Translations under genes and position numbers: made by a program
Part shown: piece by piece, positions 1 through 9,302 of the stretch
Layout: the number at the start of each line of letters is the position of its first letter
How positions within the stretch are numbered: the stretch's first letter is position 1
The notes under the pieces: model-generated
The model's input: the letters and a program-made list of their open reading frames with translations, nothing else
Databases searched by the model: none
Told to the model about the DNA's origin: nothing
Origin: Bacillota bacterium
GTDB taxonomy: Bacteria > Bacillota > Clostridia > Lachnospirales > Lachnospiraceae
Direction: 5' to 3'
Assembly: GCA_023409535.1 (NCBI GenBank)
Contig: JAEYGZ010000047.1
Coordinates: forward strand, 1-64,000
DNA length: 64,000 bases

Positions 1-42
1 GCTGTAAAAAAATAGATACAGATCCACAGTGCCTTTTCATAA

Positions 43-150
43 TATATCAGGGATAGGAAAGAATTACCCAGAGAATTTGGGAGAAAGGAAAAATCCAATC
101 ACTATTCTGATGATTGGATTATACGTGAGCAGCTGAAGCGTCATTTTTCA
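43..150 (+). pseudogene. Possible C-terminal remnant of an unidentified gene
   Basis: After an in-frame stop at 40-42 a frame stays open to a TAA at 148-150 and encodes a hydrophilic tail ending in DDWIIREQLKRHFS. Its composition looks like real protein, but there is no start codon with a ribosome site, and two stops lie just upstream in the same frame. A 10-bp inverted repeat (92-101 with 111-120, nine-base loop) lies inside it. It may be the degraded end of a gene extending left of the window, or chance. I do not recognise a family. Confidence 0.2.
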
Positions 151-175
151 TAAAAAGATATTGGAGGTATAAATA

Positions 176-205
176 ATGAGTGTTAATTTAAAAATTAAGT
201 GTTAA
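176..205 (+). other. Nine-codon ORF with strong ribosome site
   Basis: A GGAGGT sequence at 163-168 sits seven bases before an ATG that opens only nine codons (MSVNLKIKC) before TAA. The initiation signal is as good as that of real genes here, so this may be a gene start cut off by a rearrangement, or a short leader peptide for the lipoprotein gene at 258. The rest of 1-257 shows no recognisable feature. Confidence 0.25.
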
Positions 206-257
206 ATTGTGTCTCACTATTTTATAAAGGGAGAGTATTCTATGAAAGGATGTATTT

Positions 258-923
258 ATGCATAAAAATCACAAATATTTTTCGATGCTGGTTTTGACAT
301 TGGTATTTATGTTAATTTTGTTAGGATGTACAACTACAAAATCTGAGTACAGTCAATTAGAAGAACAACTCATAATACAAATAAATTGGGATGCTGATGA
401 TTACTTGGCATCTGTGGAAGATGATTCAGAAGATATCATATCCTTAAGAAGTATCTACTATGGCAGCTTTTCAGATGAAAATTCCTCTGAATTAATGGCT
501 TTATTCAAAGTGATATCACCACATATTGGTGGATTGGACCGGACTATCGCTGCAATATATGATAGAGATTCATTAAAAATAAAATCACAAAAATCTTTTG
601 CTGCTGATCAAGTATCCGTTTACTTGTTTTCAAGTGCATCTCAAAAAAATAATATATTATTTATTGGTGAAACCACATATCAGGGAGTTTCCAATTCTCA
701 AATAGAATTGTATGAAATAGTTCAAGAAAAATGGGTTTCCAAATCAGTATCCGATGTAAATTTTGAAGACAATTATTCTTACGCAGTAACTGATAAAAAA
801 CTTTTGCATGTATTTAATACAATATATGATAATAATATGAAACCAACAGACAATTATATGATGACACTTTTCTGGAGCGAGCAAGAAAGTAAGTTTGTTA
901 ATTCGTCACTTGATAATAATTAA
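258..923 (+). CDS. Putative lipoprotein of unknown function
   Basis: A 221-residue protein with a typical lipoprotein signal: basic start, a hydrophobic stretch (about residues 9-22) and a lipobox LLGC with the lipidated cysteine near residue 24. It should be anchored outside the cytoplasmic membrane. The mature part has many Asp, Ser and Asn residues and no motif I recognise. An AAAGGATG ribosome site lies about seven bases before the ATG. The gene is clearly AT-richer than the flagellar genes to its right and is bounded downstream by a broken transposase, so it may belong to an acquired segment. Function unknown. Confidence 0.6.
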   Translation: MHKNHKYFSMLVLTLVFMLILLGCTTTKSEYSQLEEQLIIQINWDADDYLASVEDDSEDIISLRSIYYGSFSDENSSELMALFKVISPHIGGLDRTIAAIYDRDSLKIKSQKSFAADQVSVYLFSSASQKNNILFIGETTYQGVSNSQIELYEIVQEKWVSKSVSDVNFEDNYSYAVTDKKLLHVFNTIYDNNMKPTDNYMMTLFWSEQESKFVNSSLDNN

Positions 924-935
924 TAACAAGAGCAT

Positions 936-1315
936 TTATGCCCCCTCATCATTCAAAGGAACGATGGCATCTCGGATGATGCTGGACAGGGTACAGATGT
1001 GAATCGAATCCAGTTAATGTGACCGTTTTCATAAAGCGGTAAATCGTATCTTGACAAAGGTCAGGGTATTTCGTCCGGTGAGAATGTTCTATACATACTT
1101 TTGTTTGAAAAAGTCAACAGAAACAGGAACTGATAGATTCCAGCGGCAGAAATTCCTTTTGGTTTAAATAAATTCATATCATTTAAAGCAGAGAAAAGAT
1201 GAAACCTATTAAAAACCCTTTTGATAAAAGCAGATAGCCGGTTATCATTCTGGTTATCTTGTCTTATACCATAATTCATAGCATGAGCCTCCGATTTGCA
1301 ATTGTTTTTCGACAA
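936..1315 (-). pseudogene. Decayed IS4-type transposase (N-terminal part)
   Basis: On the minus strand an 84-residue frame (1315-1061) reads like the N-terminus of an IS4-family DDE transposase: short polar leader, RLSAFIKRVF, then GISAAGIYQFLFLLTFSNKSMYR. Beyond its stop the homology continues in other frames: QDTIYRFMK at about 1050-1027, NWIRFTS shortly after, and LSSIIRDAIVPLNDEGA ending in TAA at 938-936. At least two frameshifts are therefore present, and the catalytic DDE part is missing. It is an inactive relic. I could not identify terminal inverted repeats or target duplications. Confidence 0.6.
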
Positions 1316-1374
1316 CTCAATTATGCTAAAACCAGTGGTTTCATGCTATTATAATGCCAGAAAGTATCTGATTT

Positions 1375-3168
1375 TTAAGGTGTATAGGTATTCTTATTAC
1401 CATAATTATTATTCTGCTCGGTTTCTCCTGCCATCCAGCGCTCCATGCGGTTTTCGATGATGTCAAACTGGGCCGGGCCGATATCTAAGAGAAATTGATG
1501 AAACTCCTTTGCTACAAAGTCATCACCGAAGGTAACCTCTGCTTTAGTCTTCAATTCATCTATCTCCAGATATCCTATCGCATAGGGAAGGTATATCGCC
1601 GGTTCTTCCAGCAAGGTGCTGTAGATGCGGGCCGCCGTCTCGGTATTATCAATGTAATTTTTTATATAATTTACTGCGGTATTTTTGGTCCAGCCCTGAT
1701 AATGTATTCCGATGTCAGTCCGTGCATACATACACAGAATCACGACATTATTGGCGGCAAGCAAGTCGGCCAGATTCTCGTCTATTCCGGCATATTGGTA
1801 GGAGTATAATTCAACATAAGTGGCCCAGCCTTCATCATATCCCGTAAAATCAAGTATATTCCGGATGGGAGAAGGATTCTGGCTGCGGAAATAAACACAC
1901 TGGTACATATGACCGGGATATCCTTCATGGGCAACCGTAGTATAGATCATGGACAGGGTATCTTTATCCGCACCGTTGATATAGATATTATTGTTTTCAT
2001 AATTATCGATGGGCGGAATCAGGTACATGGCAGGACTGAGGTAATCGGATAAGGAAGCCGGGACATATTTGATGTCGCAATTTACATTAACTGCGCTGGG
2101 GAAATCCTTTCGAATGTCCTTCTTCAGATCTGACAGAATATCCTCCGGGTCTGTGAGAGGAAAAGAGGTAAATTCGCTGTATTTATCCATCAGCTTCCGA
2201 TCCGTAAGATTTAATGCCGTCATCTTAATAAGCCCGTTATCAATTGCACTGTCAAGCATCTGAATAATTTCTTCCATACTCTTACCGGAGCCGGTTTTAT
2301 AGCGGGTCAGAATTTCATAATACTCCTTCCCCTTTGGATAGTAATATAAGCCTGCATCATTGGTTCCGGTTCCTGTCAGCTCACTCAGAGTATCGATGAG
2401 CAGCTGATAGGCCGGGATTACATAGTCGATGACCGCTATTGCATTGGCAATTTCATAGTTTTTCTTTTCTTTTTGGGTAAGATCGTCATACGCTTCTATC
2501 TTCTCATTAAAATATCCGATTAAAAAATTGTTCTCCGGATCGGCAATAAATGCATTGCATTGTTCTATGATACGACCAGCCACATCGTCATTCATAAAGA
2601 GTCCGCGTGCTGATTTCTCCTGTTCAAATTTAGAGATATCTTCAAAGTAATCATAAACACAGGGCAGCAGGTCCAGGTATTCATCAATATCCTTTCTTTC
2701 ATAAAAGGAATATTCGGCCAGAAGGATGGGAAGCTGTGCCTGGATTCCGGTGGTCGGGCCGAGGATTTCACGATAATAGGTATAGTCCCCCAGGATTAAA
2801 CCGGTCTCAAGATATTCCTTCACAATATCATAGGTGAGCTGTTGGTCGCCTGTCAGCTTTTCATAATTATATTCGGACAGGCTGCTTAGATGATTCTCCG
2901 AGACGGATAACTCTTCCCTCATTTGATCGATACTATATTCTCCTAAGGTGGCCTGGATATCCGTAATGCCGTAATCCTCAGGCTTAGCCAATGAATAATT
3001 CAGGGAGAGGCTGTCGGCTTTTACCTCTTCTATAAATAAATTATTCATAAAGGCATCAAATTGCTTCTGCTCCTTTGCCTGTTTATGAAAAATATTACAT
3101 GAGCTTAAGGATAGACAAAGGATTATGGTAATCAGGCAGAAGCTTTGCTTTCGAACGAAACGTAACAT
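1375..3168 (-). CDS. DUF885-family lipoprotein (putative metallopeptidase)
   Basis: A 597-residue secreted lipoprotein. The lipobox LSSC puts the modified cysteine near residue 24. Length and layout match the DUF885 family, whose members have a conserved HEGYPGH motif, seen here at about residues 414-420, followed some 35 residues later by DEGWATYVE, supplying another probable zinc-ligand glutamate. By family analogy it is an extracytoplasmic zinc peptidase-like protein, but the substrate is unknown. The start chosen is the ATG at 3168, with GGAGG five bases upstream. A longer frame opens with a TTG at 3180 that is itself part of the ribosome site. It stands alone, divergent from the flagellar operon. 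Confidence 0.75.
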   Translation of the reverse strand: MLRFVRKQSFCLITIILCLSLSSCNIFHKQAKEQKQFDAFMNNLFIEEVKADSLSLNYSLAKPEDYGITDIQATLGEYSIDQMREELSVSENHLSSLSEYNYEKLTGDQQLTYDIVKEYLETGLILGDYTYYREILGPTTGIQAQLPILLAEYSFYERKDIDEYLDLLPCVYDYFEDISKFEQEKSARGLFMNDDVAGRIIEQCNAFIADPENNFLIGYFNEKIEAYDDLTQKEKKNYEIANAIAVIDYVIPAYQLLIDTLSELTGTGTNDAGLYYYPKGKEYYEILTRYKTGSGKSMEEIIQMLDSAIDNGLIKMTALNLTDRKLMDKYSEFTSFPLTDPEDILSDLKKDIRKDFPSAVNVNCDIKYVPASLSDYLSPAMYLIPPIDNYENNNIYINGADKDTLSMIYTTVAHEGYPGHMYQCVYFRSQNPSPIRNILDFTGYDEGWATYVELYSYQYAGIDENLADLLAANNVVILCMYARTDIGIHYQGWTKNTAVNYIKNYIDNTETAARIYSTLLEEPAIYLPYAIGYLEIDELKTKAEVTFGDDFVAKEFHQFLLDIGPAQFDIIENRMERWMAGETEQNNNYGNKNTYTP

Positions 3169-3288
3169 AGGAACCTCCAATAGGGTGGGAAGTTATTGTT
3201 AATTCATGTTTATTCGGGATAACCTCCGGAAAGAAGCAGAACAGACAACTTTTAAATCACATTTTAAACCGCGGCGGAAGGTGCAGGT

Positions 3289-3315
3289 TAAGTTTTCTAT
3301 TATCTTTGCCGAAAT
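3289..3315 (+). promoter_or_regulatory. Sigma-D (FliA-type) flagellar promoter
   Basis: TAAG at 3289-3292 is separated by exactly 15 bases from GCCGAAAT at 3308-3315, an excellent match to the sigma-D/sigma-28 consensus (TAAA, 14-16 bases, GCCGATAT). It lies about 55 bases before the FliK-like gene, fitting class III (late) flagellar control of that gene, flagellin and fliS. Confidence 0.75.
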
Positions 3316-3371
3316 AAAAGACATAATGGCGAGCAGTAGGAACGGTGCAAAAATGCACCACGGAGGTTTCG

Positions 3372-6300
3372 ATGGATTACAGCGTTTTTATAGATAATAA
3401 AACAGGGGGAAAGGGTAAGCTTTCTCAGATACCTGATATTCTGGATAACAATAAAAATGGGTTTGCGTACCTTAAGAAGGGGCAGCAGCTCACCGGTGTG
3501 ATCGTCTCTGTCGGGGAACGGGTAACGATTGATTTTGACGGACATAAGGTAACCGCTTCAAAGGATGTGTTAAAAAATGTCACACCCGGAGAGCGCAAGA
3601 CCTTTGAGGTGGTTAAGGCTTCAAAACAGGAGATAGAATTAAAGCTTCTTGAGGGAACTACCGCACAGCTTAGCAGGATTATTAAAGCAAATATGATTCC
3701 GGATACCGATTGGGATACGCTTATTGAGAAAAAGCGTGAGGAAGAGAAGCAGGCCAAGAAGGAGAAAGAGGTACAGGAAACAAAACATAAGCTGGAGGAA
3801 ATCAGCGGCAAAGTTACGGGAGCAGACTGTAAAGCATTGGAGCAGGAAGGCTTTTCCGTTGAGAATTATTCTGTTGACGGACTTTACACGGCCATTGACA
3901 GAATGAAGGGAAGCGGTGCCGGCAAAGAGAATAAGCAGTCAGATCCTTCAGGCTCAACAGAGACAGCGGCCAGGCTTCAGGAGGCGAACCTGCCGGTGAC
4001 GGCGCAGAATTTAGAGCAGATTGATAAGGCATTGTCTCTTAGTGATACCATAACCAAAATGGATGATAAGGCAATGAAATACCTGCTTCTAAATAACGCC
4101 AAGCCGACCATTGAGAACATTTATAAGGCTTATTACAGCGGTAATGCCAAGCGGCAGGAGGTTTCTCAAAGCTTAACGCAGGAAGAATGGACTGCGCTGG
4201 GGGACCAGATAAAAACGGTTATTGAGACTGCCGGCTATGAGGTGAATGAGGATAATCTGAAGGAAGCCGGATGGATCCTTGAGAATAATCTTCCTTTGAC
4301 CCAGGAAACCTTCTCCTATAAGAAAGCGCTGGAGGAGATCAAAAGTAATTCCAGTCCTGAGAAGGTTCTTGACCGGATCATCGACGGTATGAAGGAAGGA
4401 AAGCTGCCAAAGGATGTATCTATGGCAGATGGCAATCCGGAAGCGTTGAAGAAGCTCCTGTCAGAGCTTCAATCCATCAGCCCAGAGGCAGTAGATTATG
4501 CGGTGGGGAATGATAAGGAATTATCCATCAGGGGGTTAACGTCGATACAGGAAGGGATGGCTTCAGGTAAGATAACGCTGTCCGAAAGGACAGGTAACGC
4601 ACAAGAAGCAGCAAGTGCGGCAGCAGAAGATGCAGCGATTGAAGACGCTGCAGCAGAAGGTACGGTATCAAATTCTGTTGTCAGAGACAGCGCGGAGAAT
4701 GCCGGGGAGGCAGAGAATGCTGAGAACGCTGAGAGTGCGGGAAGAGATATCCGTTATGAGCAGCTGCGGGCGCACAGACAGCTGGAAGAAATCAGGCTTA
4801 AGATGACCCTTGAGGCGGCACAGCGGCTGGAGAAGAAGGGCATCACCGTTGAGACGCAGAAGCTGGAGCAGGTGGTTGAGGAGCTTCGCAGGCTGGAGGA
4901 CAGCTATTATCAGAAGCTTTTTCAGGAAGCGGATCTGCAGGGTGATGAAGAAGCGCTGCAAACTCTGAAGAGCACTACCCAGGGAATTGAACAGTTAAAA
5001 TATATGCCAAGCTATGTGCTTGGAGGTACCTTATCCGCCAGGGATACACAAACAATTCCAGGCCTGCTGGAGGAGGGTGCGAAGCTGCAGTCAGAGCTGG
5101 CCAAGGCCGGAACGGCTTATGAAACGCTGATGACGGTACCGAACGGGGAATATGGGGATTCCATTCGAAAAGCATTTGCCAATATCGATTCCCTGCTGTC
5201 CGGAATGGGCATAGAGAATTCCGCGGAAAATCAGCGTGCGGCAAGAATTCTCGGATATAACAGCATGGAGATTACCCAGGAAAACATTGACCGGGTGAAA
5301 GCCTATGATCAGCAGGTGACGAATTTGATAAAGAATTTGCATCCTGCAGTAACCGTAAGAATGATTAAGGAAGGCATCAATCCGTTAAATACACCGATAC
5401 AGGAGCTGAATAATCAGATTGACCGGATGAAGGAAGAACAGGGGATTTCCTCTGAGGATAAATTCAGTACCTATCTTCGCAGGCTCGAGAAGGAAGAGGG
5501 GATAACGCCACAGGAGCGTAAGGCGTATATCGGCGTATATCGTTTGTTATACAATGTTGAAAAATCCGACGGCGCTGCCCTTGGCTCCGTAATCAAGGCG
5601 GATAGGGAAGTAACCCTGTCCAGCCTCTTAACGGCGGTACAAACCGCGGGACGGGGCAGGCTGGATGCTGTTGTAAATGATGAATTCGGCATGCTGACCG
5701 GCGTGAGCAGGAGCAAGGAGAGTATTGCGGAACAGCTTCAATCCTTTGCTGGCAGCAGTACCGCACAGGAGATTAAGGAAGAGCAGAATCAGAAGGAAAT
5801 CAGGCTTAAGGAGCAGACGCAGTATCTGGATCGTATTCTTAAGCAGATTACCGATGAGATATCACCGGAGAAGCTGCTGCAGCTTCAGCAGAGGATGGCG
5901 CAGCAGTCTGCCGATTCCGGTACGGAGCAAGCCGAAGTACTGGCAGGAAAAGAGAGCTCTTTCTCAAGCAGCGGAGTCTGGGAGAAGATCAGTGAAATTC
6001 CCGCTGAGAAGCTGTTGCAGCAGCTGCAGGATCTGCAGGAGATAGAGGCAGCGGATCAGGAGCATTACACAAGAAAAGGGGAGCAGCTTCGAGAACTGAG
6101 TAAAAATTCGGAACAGGCAATCCGTTTCTTAAAGGATTACCAGGTCACCAGTACACCGCAGTCCATCCTGCTTGCAAACCATATTTTAAGTAATGGCGCA
6201 TCACCGATTATCAGGCTTCTTAAGAGGCAAAATGAAAATAGTAACGATTTCACAGAAAAGCACCTTAAGGAAAATGACGAATTATCCGATAAACTTATCG

Positions 6301-6908
6301 ACAAGACTTCCATGAATGAGACATATGCAGCCCTGGAGGAAGATTCTAAGGCGATTGTGGAGCAGGCATGTGCACAGGAGACCTTGGACAGCCGCAGGCT
6401 GGCAGAGTTAAAAAATGTCTCTCAGCAGATGACATTCTTAAGGAAGCTGGCAGAAAAGGAATTCTACCAGATACCCATCGAGACGTCGAAGGGAATTACA
6501 ACCATGAATCTTACCATTCTCAGAGGATCGCAAAATGCCGGTAAAGTGGCAGCTACCCTAAAATCAGAGGAGCTGGGTGAAATAAAAGCAGACTTCTCCT
6601 TAAAGGATGGGATGCTGAAGGGCTTTATCAGCTGCGATAACCGGGCAGGCCTTGACAGAATGAAGGAGAATGCCGCCGAGATCGGGAAGGCGGCAGAGGA
6701 AAACAATATCATATTAAAACAAATGGATTTCGGTATACAGCAGAAAGAAAGTGATACCTACAGTTATCCGATTCCGGAGGCCCCAGCGCAGCAAAATGCG
6801 GTTGGGAATGATACCGAACGGATGCTTTACAGGATAGCGAAGGCTCTTGTGCAGACAGTACGGTTGGCAGAGGGAAATGTAGCGGATACACAAAGAGCGG
6901 TTTCATAA
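3372..6908 (+). CDS. Large FliK-like flagellar protein (DUF6240 type)
   Basis: An 1178-residue, highly charged, mostly helical protein. The first 80 or so residues look beta-rich (MDYSVFIDNKTG onward), a long helical centre follows, an Ala/Glu/Asn-rich low-complexity stretch sits at about 410-460, and the last 150 residues resemble the C-terminal domain of hook-length control proteins (LTILRGSQNAGKV, then EELGEIKADFSL and a glycine-containing beta element). I infer a flagellar assembly role, possibly hook-length or export control; I recall related Lachnospiraceae proteins being named DUF6240. The start is the ATG at 3372 with GGAGG ahead. A sigma-D promoter precedes it and flagellin follows after 28 bases, implying cotranscription. 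No signal peptide. Confidence 0.65.
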   Translation: MDYSVFIDNKTGGKGKLSQIPDILDNNKNGFAYLKKGQQLTGVIVSVGERVTIDFDGHKVTASKDVLKNVTPGERKTFEVVKASKQEIELKLLEGTTAQLSRIIKANMIPDTDWDTLIEKKREEEKQAKKEKEVQETKHKLEEISGKVTGADCKALEQEGFSVENYSVDGLYTAIDRMKGSGAGKENKQSDPSGSTETAARLQEANLPVTAQNLEQIDKALSLSDTITKMDDKAMKYLLLNNAKPTIENIYKAYYSGNAKRQEVSQSLTQEEWTALGDQIKTVIETAGYEVNEDNLKEAGWILENNLPLTQETFSYKKALEEIKSNSSPEKVLDRIIDGMKEGKLPKDVSMADGNPEALKKLLSELQSISPEAVDYAVGNDKELSIRGLTSIQEGMASGKITLSERTGNAQEAASAAAEDAAIEDAAAEGTVSNSVVRDSAENAGEAENAENAESAGRDIRYEQLRAHRQLEEIRLKMTLEAAQRLEKKGITVETQKLEQVVEELRRLEDSYYQKLFQEADLQGDEEALQTLKSTTQGIEQLKYMPSYVLGGTLSARDTQTIPGLLEEGAKLQSELAKAGTAYETLMTVPNGEYGDSIRKAFANIDSLLSGMGIENSAENQRAARILGYNSMEITQENIDRVKAYDQQVTNLIKNLHPAVTVRMIKEGINPLNTPIQELNNQIDRMKEEQGISSEDKFSTYLRRLEKEEGITPQERKAYIGVYRLLYNVEKSDGAALGSVIKADREVTLSSLLTAVQTAGRGRLDAVVNDEFGMLTGVSRSKESIAEQLQSFAGSSTAQEIKEEQNQKEIRLKEQTQYLDRILKQITDEISPEKLLQLQQRMAQQSADSGTEQAEVLAGKESSFSSSGVWEKISEIPAEKLLQQLQDLQEIEAADQEHYTRKGEQLRELSKNSEQAIRFLKDYQVTSTPQSILLANHILSNGASPIIRLLKRQNENSNDFTEKHLKENDELSDKLIDKTSMNETYAALEEDSKAIVEQACAQETLDSRRLAELKNVSQQMTFLRKLAEKEFYQIPIETSKGITTMNLTILRGSQNAGKVAATLKSEELGEIKADFSLKDGMLKGFISCDNRAGLDRMKENAAEIGKAAEENNIILKQMDFGIQQKESDTYSYPIPEAPAQQNAVGNDTERMLYRIAKALVQTVRLAEGNVADTQRAVS

Positions 6909-6936
6909 AATCAGAAAGGGAACAGGTGACAAGGAA

Positions 6937-8481
6937 ATGAGGATTAATCATAATATTTCCGCCTTAAAGGCGAATAACCAGCTGTCAAAAACAAATAACC
7001 TGCTGGACAGCAGCTTGGAGAAGCTGTCCTCCGGTTATCGTATTAACAGTGCGGCAGATGACTCCGCGGGCTTAGCGATATCAGAAAAAATGAGAACACA
7101 GATCAGAGGTCTGGATCAGGCTTCCAGAAATGCCTCGGACGGTATCTCCGTTATTCAGACTGCGGAGGGAGCCCTGATTGAAGTTGAAGCCATGCTGCAG
7201 AGAATGAGAGAGCTGGCTGTACAATCTGCCAACGGCACTTATACCACAGAGGATCGTGTATCCATACAATCAGAAATCAATCAGTTAAACGAGGAAATTA
7301 CCAGAATTTCTGATACGACAGAGTTTAATACTATGACATTGTTGGATGGTAATGTTGATAGAAAATCATTTTCAAGTGATAATAAGGTAAGCCTGGTATC
7401 CTTATCAGATACTGTAAATGTAGGCCGCTATGATGTAACAATAACAAAGGATGCAAGGCAGGCAGTGCTTGTCGGTAATACAACCGCATTACCGGCAGAT
7501 GGCATTATTACCGAAGCTCAGGCAGGTACGGTTAATATCAACGGTGAAACCGTGGAGATAAAAGCCGGAGACACGATAGATGATGTATTTGAGAAGATCA
7601 GAGATGCCTGTGATAATGTAGATATCAATGTATTTGCTTCCGATGCTACGACTCCGTCCACGGGAACGGATGATATGGCAGGTTATATACCTAAGAATCT
7701 GGAGGATGGCGATTCTCTGGTCTTTGTTTCAAAATATTACGGCTCAAATCGATCCGTGGAAGTATATTGTGATAATATTGATTTATGTAATGTACTGGGA
7801 TTAACAACTGCCGGAGCGGTGGTTAAAGGTATTGATGCCGTAGCAGAGGTATCAATCACAACGCCTTCCCAGTTTAATGAAACAGCAACTGTATCAATCG
7901 ATGGCAATAAGGTTACGGTATCTGACCGGAATGACTTTAAGATGGTTTTTGAAGTAGCGCCCGGAACCGTCGGAAATACCTTTGCGGATGCTGCTGTAAC
8001 AGATCCTGCAGACGTACTTGGTAATAACGGAGTGACACCTGTCGCAGGAACTACTGCGGATGTTAATGTATATGTCCTTGATGCAGGCCCGATGGATCTG
8101 CAGATCGGTGCGAATGAGGGACAGACTATGTCCGTTAGAATCCCTGAGGTAACACCGGCAACCTTAGGGATCGATAAGATCAATATCGGTACCTCCACCG
8201 GAGCCCAGGCAGCAATAACCCTGCTGGATACGGCGATTAACACAGTATCCTCTATCCGTTCCAAGTTGGGTGCTTACCAGAACCGTCTGGAGCATTCTAT
8301 CTCTAACCTGGATACCACCTCTGAGAATATGACGGAATCCCTGTCACGTATCGAAGATGTTGATATGGCAGTGGAGATGGCAAACTACACCCAGAAGAAT
8401 GTACTTGCTCAGGCAGGTACCTCAATGTTAGCCCAAGCGAACCAGAGACCTCAGATGATCCTGTCACTTCTGCAGCAATAA
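6937..8481 (+). CDS. fliC: Flagellin
   Basis: A 514-residue flagellin that polymerises into the flagellar filament after export by the flagellar type III system. The N-terminal D0/D1 region (about 1-140) has the classic MRINHNISALKANNQL start and LSSGYRINSAADDSAG. The C-terminal region (about 415-514) carries LGAYQNRLEHSISNL and the heptad-rich end NVLAQAGTSMLAQANQ. Between them lies a variable, surface-exposed domain of some 270 residues, longer than in minimal clostridial flagellins. The ribosome site is modest. It sits between the FliK-like gene and its chaperone gene fliS, all on one strand. Confidence 0.95.
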   Translation: MRINHNISALKANNQLSKTNNLLDSSLEKLSSGYRINSAADDSAGLAISEKMRTQIRGLDQASRNASDGISVIQTAEGALIEVEAMLQRMRELAVQSANGTYTTEDRVSIQSEINQLNEEITRISDTTEFNTMTLLDGNVDRKSFSSDNKVSLVSLSDTVNVGRYDVTITKDARQAVLVGNTTALPADGIITEAQAGTVNINGETVEIKAGDTIDDVFEKIRDACDNVDINVFASDATTPSTGTDDMAGYIPKNLEDGDSLVFVSKYYGSNRSVEVYCDNIDLCNVLGLTTAGAVVKGIDAVAEVSITTPSQFNETATVSIDGNKVTVSDRNDFKMVFEVAPGTVGNTFADAAVTDPADVLGNNGVTPVAGTTADVNVYVLDAGPMDLQIGANEGQTMSVRIPEVTPATLGIDKINIGTSTGAQAAITLLDTAINTVSSIRSKLGAYQNRLEHSISNLDTTSENMTESLSRIEDVDMAVEMANYTQKNVLAQAGTSMLAQANQRPQMILSLLQQ

Positions 8482-8506
8482 TTTAGATTTCGGGAGATAA
8501 AACAAT

Positions 8507-8986
8507 ATGAAAAGGGAAGCGATTAAGGCATTTACCGCCAGAGTTACCCAGGCCTCAAGAAGTGAGTTGACGGTCATACTTTATGAAATGATACTGACGG
8601 AGATAGAGGAAGCAAAGGAAGCATATGAGACAGGTGATTTGGCGGCCCTTGATAAGGAGCTGAAGCTGGCTCAGAAATATGTAACAGAGCTGCAGGCTAC
8701 ACTGGATTACCATTATGCAATCTCCTATGATTTACTGAGCCTTTATTTATATGTAAACAGACAGATTATCACGGCAATTATCCGCAGAAATCCGATTTCT
8801 CTGGATCGTGTGCAAAGTATTATGAGCAGGCTGCTGATTGGGTTTGAAGGCATCAGCAAGGCAGATAACAGCGGCCCGGTGATGCGTAACACGCAGCAGT
8901 TGTATGCGGGCTTAACCTACGGGAAAGGTCATCTGAATGAGACCTATATAGATCCAAGTAATAAAAGCCGTGGGTTCACAGCATAG
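8507..8986 (+). CDS. fliS: Flagellin-specific chaperone FliS
   Basis: A 159-residue helical protein matching the FliS family: AYETGDLAALDKEL, then YDLLSLYLYVNRQIITA in the region forming the flagellin-binding helical bundle. It binds the flagellin C-terminal helices and prevents premature polymerisation in the cytoplasm. It begins 25 bases after the flagellin stop with a GGGAGA ribosome site, which fits stoichiometric coexpression. It is somewhat longer than the usual 125-135 residues because of a polar C-terminal tail (about 135-159). It is the last gene before the tandem repeat array. Confidence 0.85.
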   Translation: MKREAIKAFTARVTQASRSELTVILYEMILTEIEEAKEAYETGDLAALDKELKLAQKYVTELQATLDYHYAISYDLLSLYLYVNRQIITAIIRRNPISLDRVQSIMSRLLIGFEGISKADNSGPVMRNTQQLYAGLTYGKGHLNETYIDPSNKSRGFTA

Positions 8987-9008
8987 ATAGGTTTACTAAA
9001 GATATAAA

Positions 9009-9228
9009 ATATACGAAAGACTTAGATTACCAAAGAATTTAAATTACCGAAGAATTTAAGTCACAAAAGAGTTTAAGCTACGAAAGAATTTAATTCACGA
9101 AAGAGCTTAAGTTACGAAAGAGTTTAAATCACGAAAAAGTTTAAAGTTCGAAAGAATTTAAACTGCGAAAAATTTAAAAAACAAAAGAATCTAAACTACA
9201 GAAGATTTTAATTTACCTAAGAGTATAA
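9009..9228. repeat. 17-bp tandem repeat array, about 13 units
   Basis: Thirteen consecutive degenerate units, all 17 bases except one of 16, with consensus RTYACGAAAGARTTTAA. Units 2-9 (9026-9161) are best conserved; the two ends are more diverged. Every unit contains a TAA and the period is not a multiple of three, so it is not coding. It starts 23 bases after the fliS stop and is probably transcribed as the flagellin operon's 3' untranslated region. There are no unique spacers, so it is not CRISPR. The regular length and head-to-tail order resemble iterons or a variable-number tandem repeat. Confidence 0.9.
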
Positions 9229-9234
9229 CGACTG

Positions 9235-9295
9235 ACAACCCCTGGCCTAACCTTTGATACTGTTATCTTGCAGCAAAGGCGAGACTTGGGGTTGT
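9235..9295. terminator. Nested long hairpin closing the flagellin operon
   Basis: ACAACCCC (9235-9242) pairs with GGGGTTGT (9288-9295). Inside it, CCTTTG (9251-9256) pairs with CAAAGG, with a further CTG/CAG step. It lies between the convergent fliS operon and the minus-strand DUF2508 gene, so it may end transcription from both sides. A clear U-run is missing, hence moderate confidence. Confidence 0.5.
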
Positions 9296-9302
9296 TCGAT
9301 TT

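Noticed and set aside
9009..9228. CRISPR array
   Set aside because: The units are contiguous 17-mers without 25-40-base unique spacers, and no cas genes are visible.
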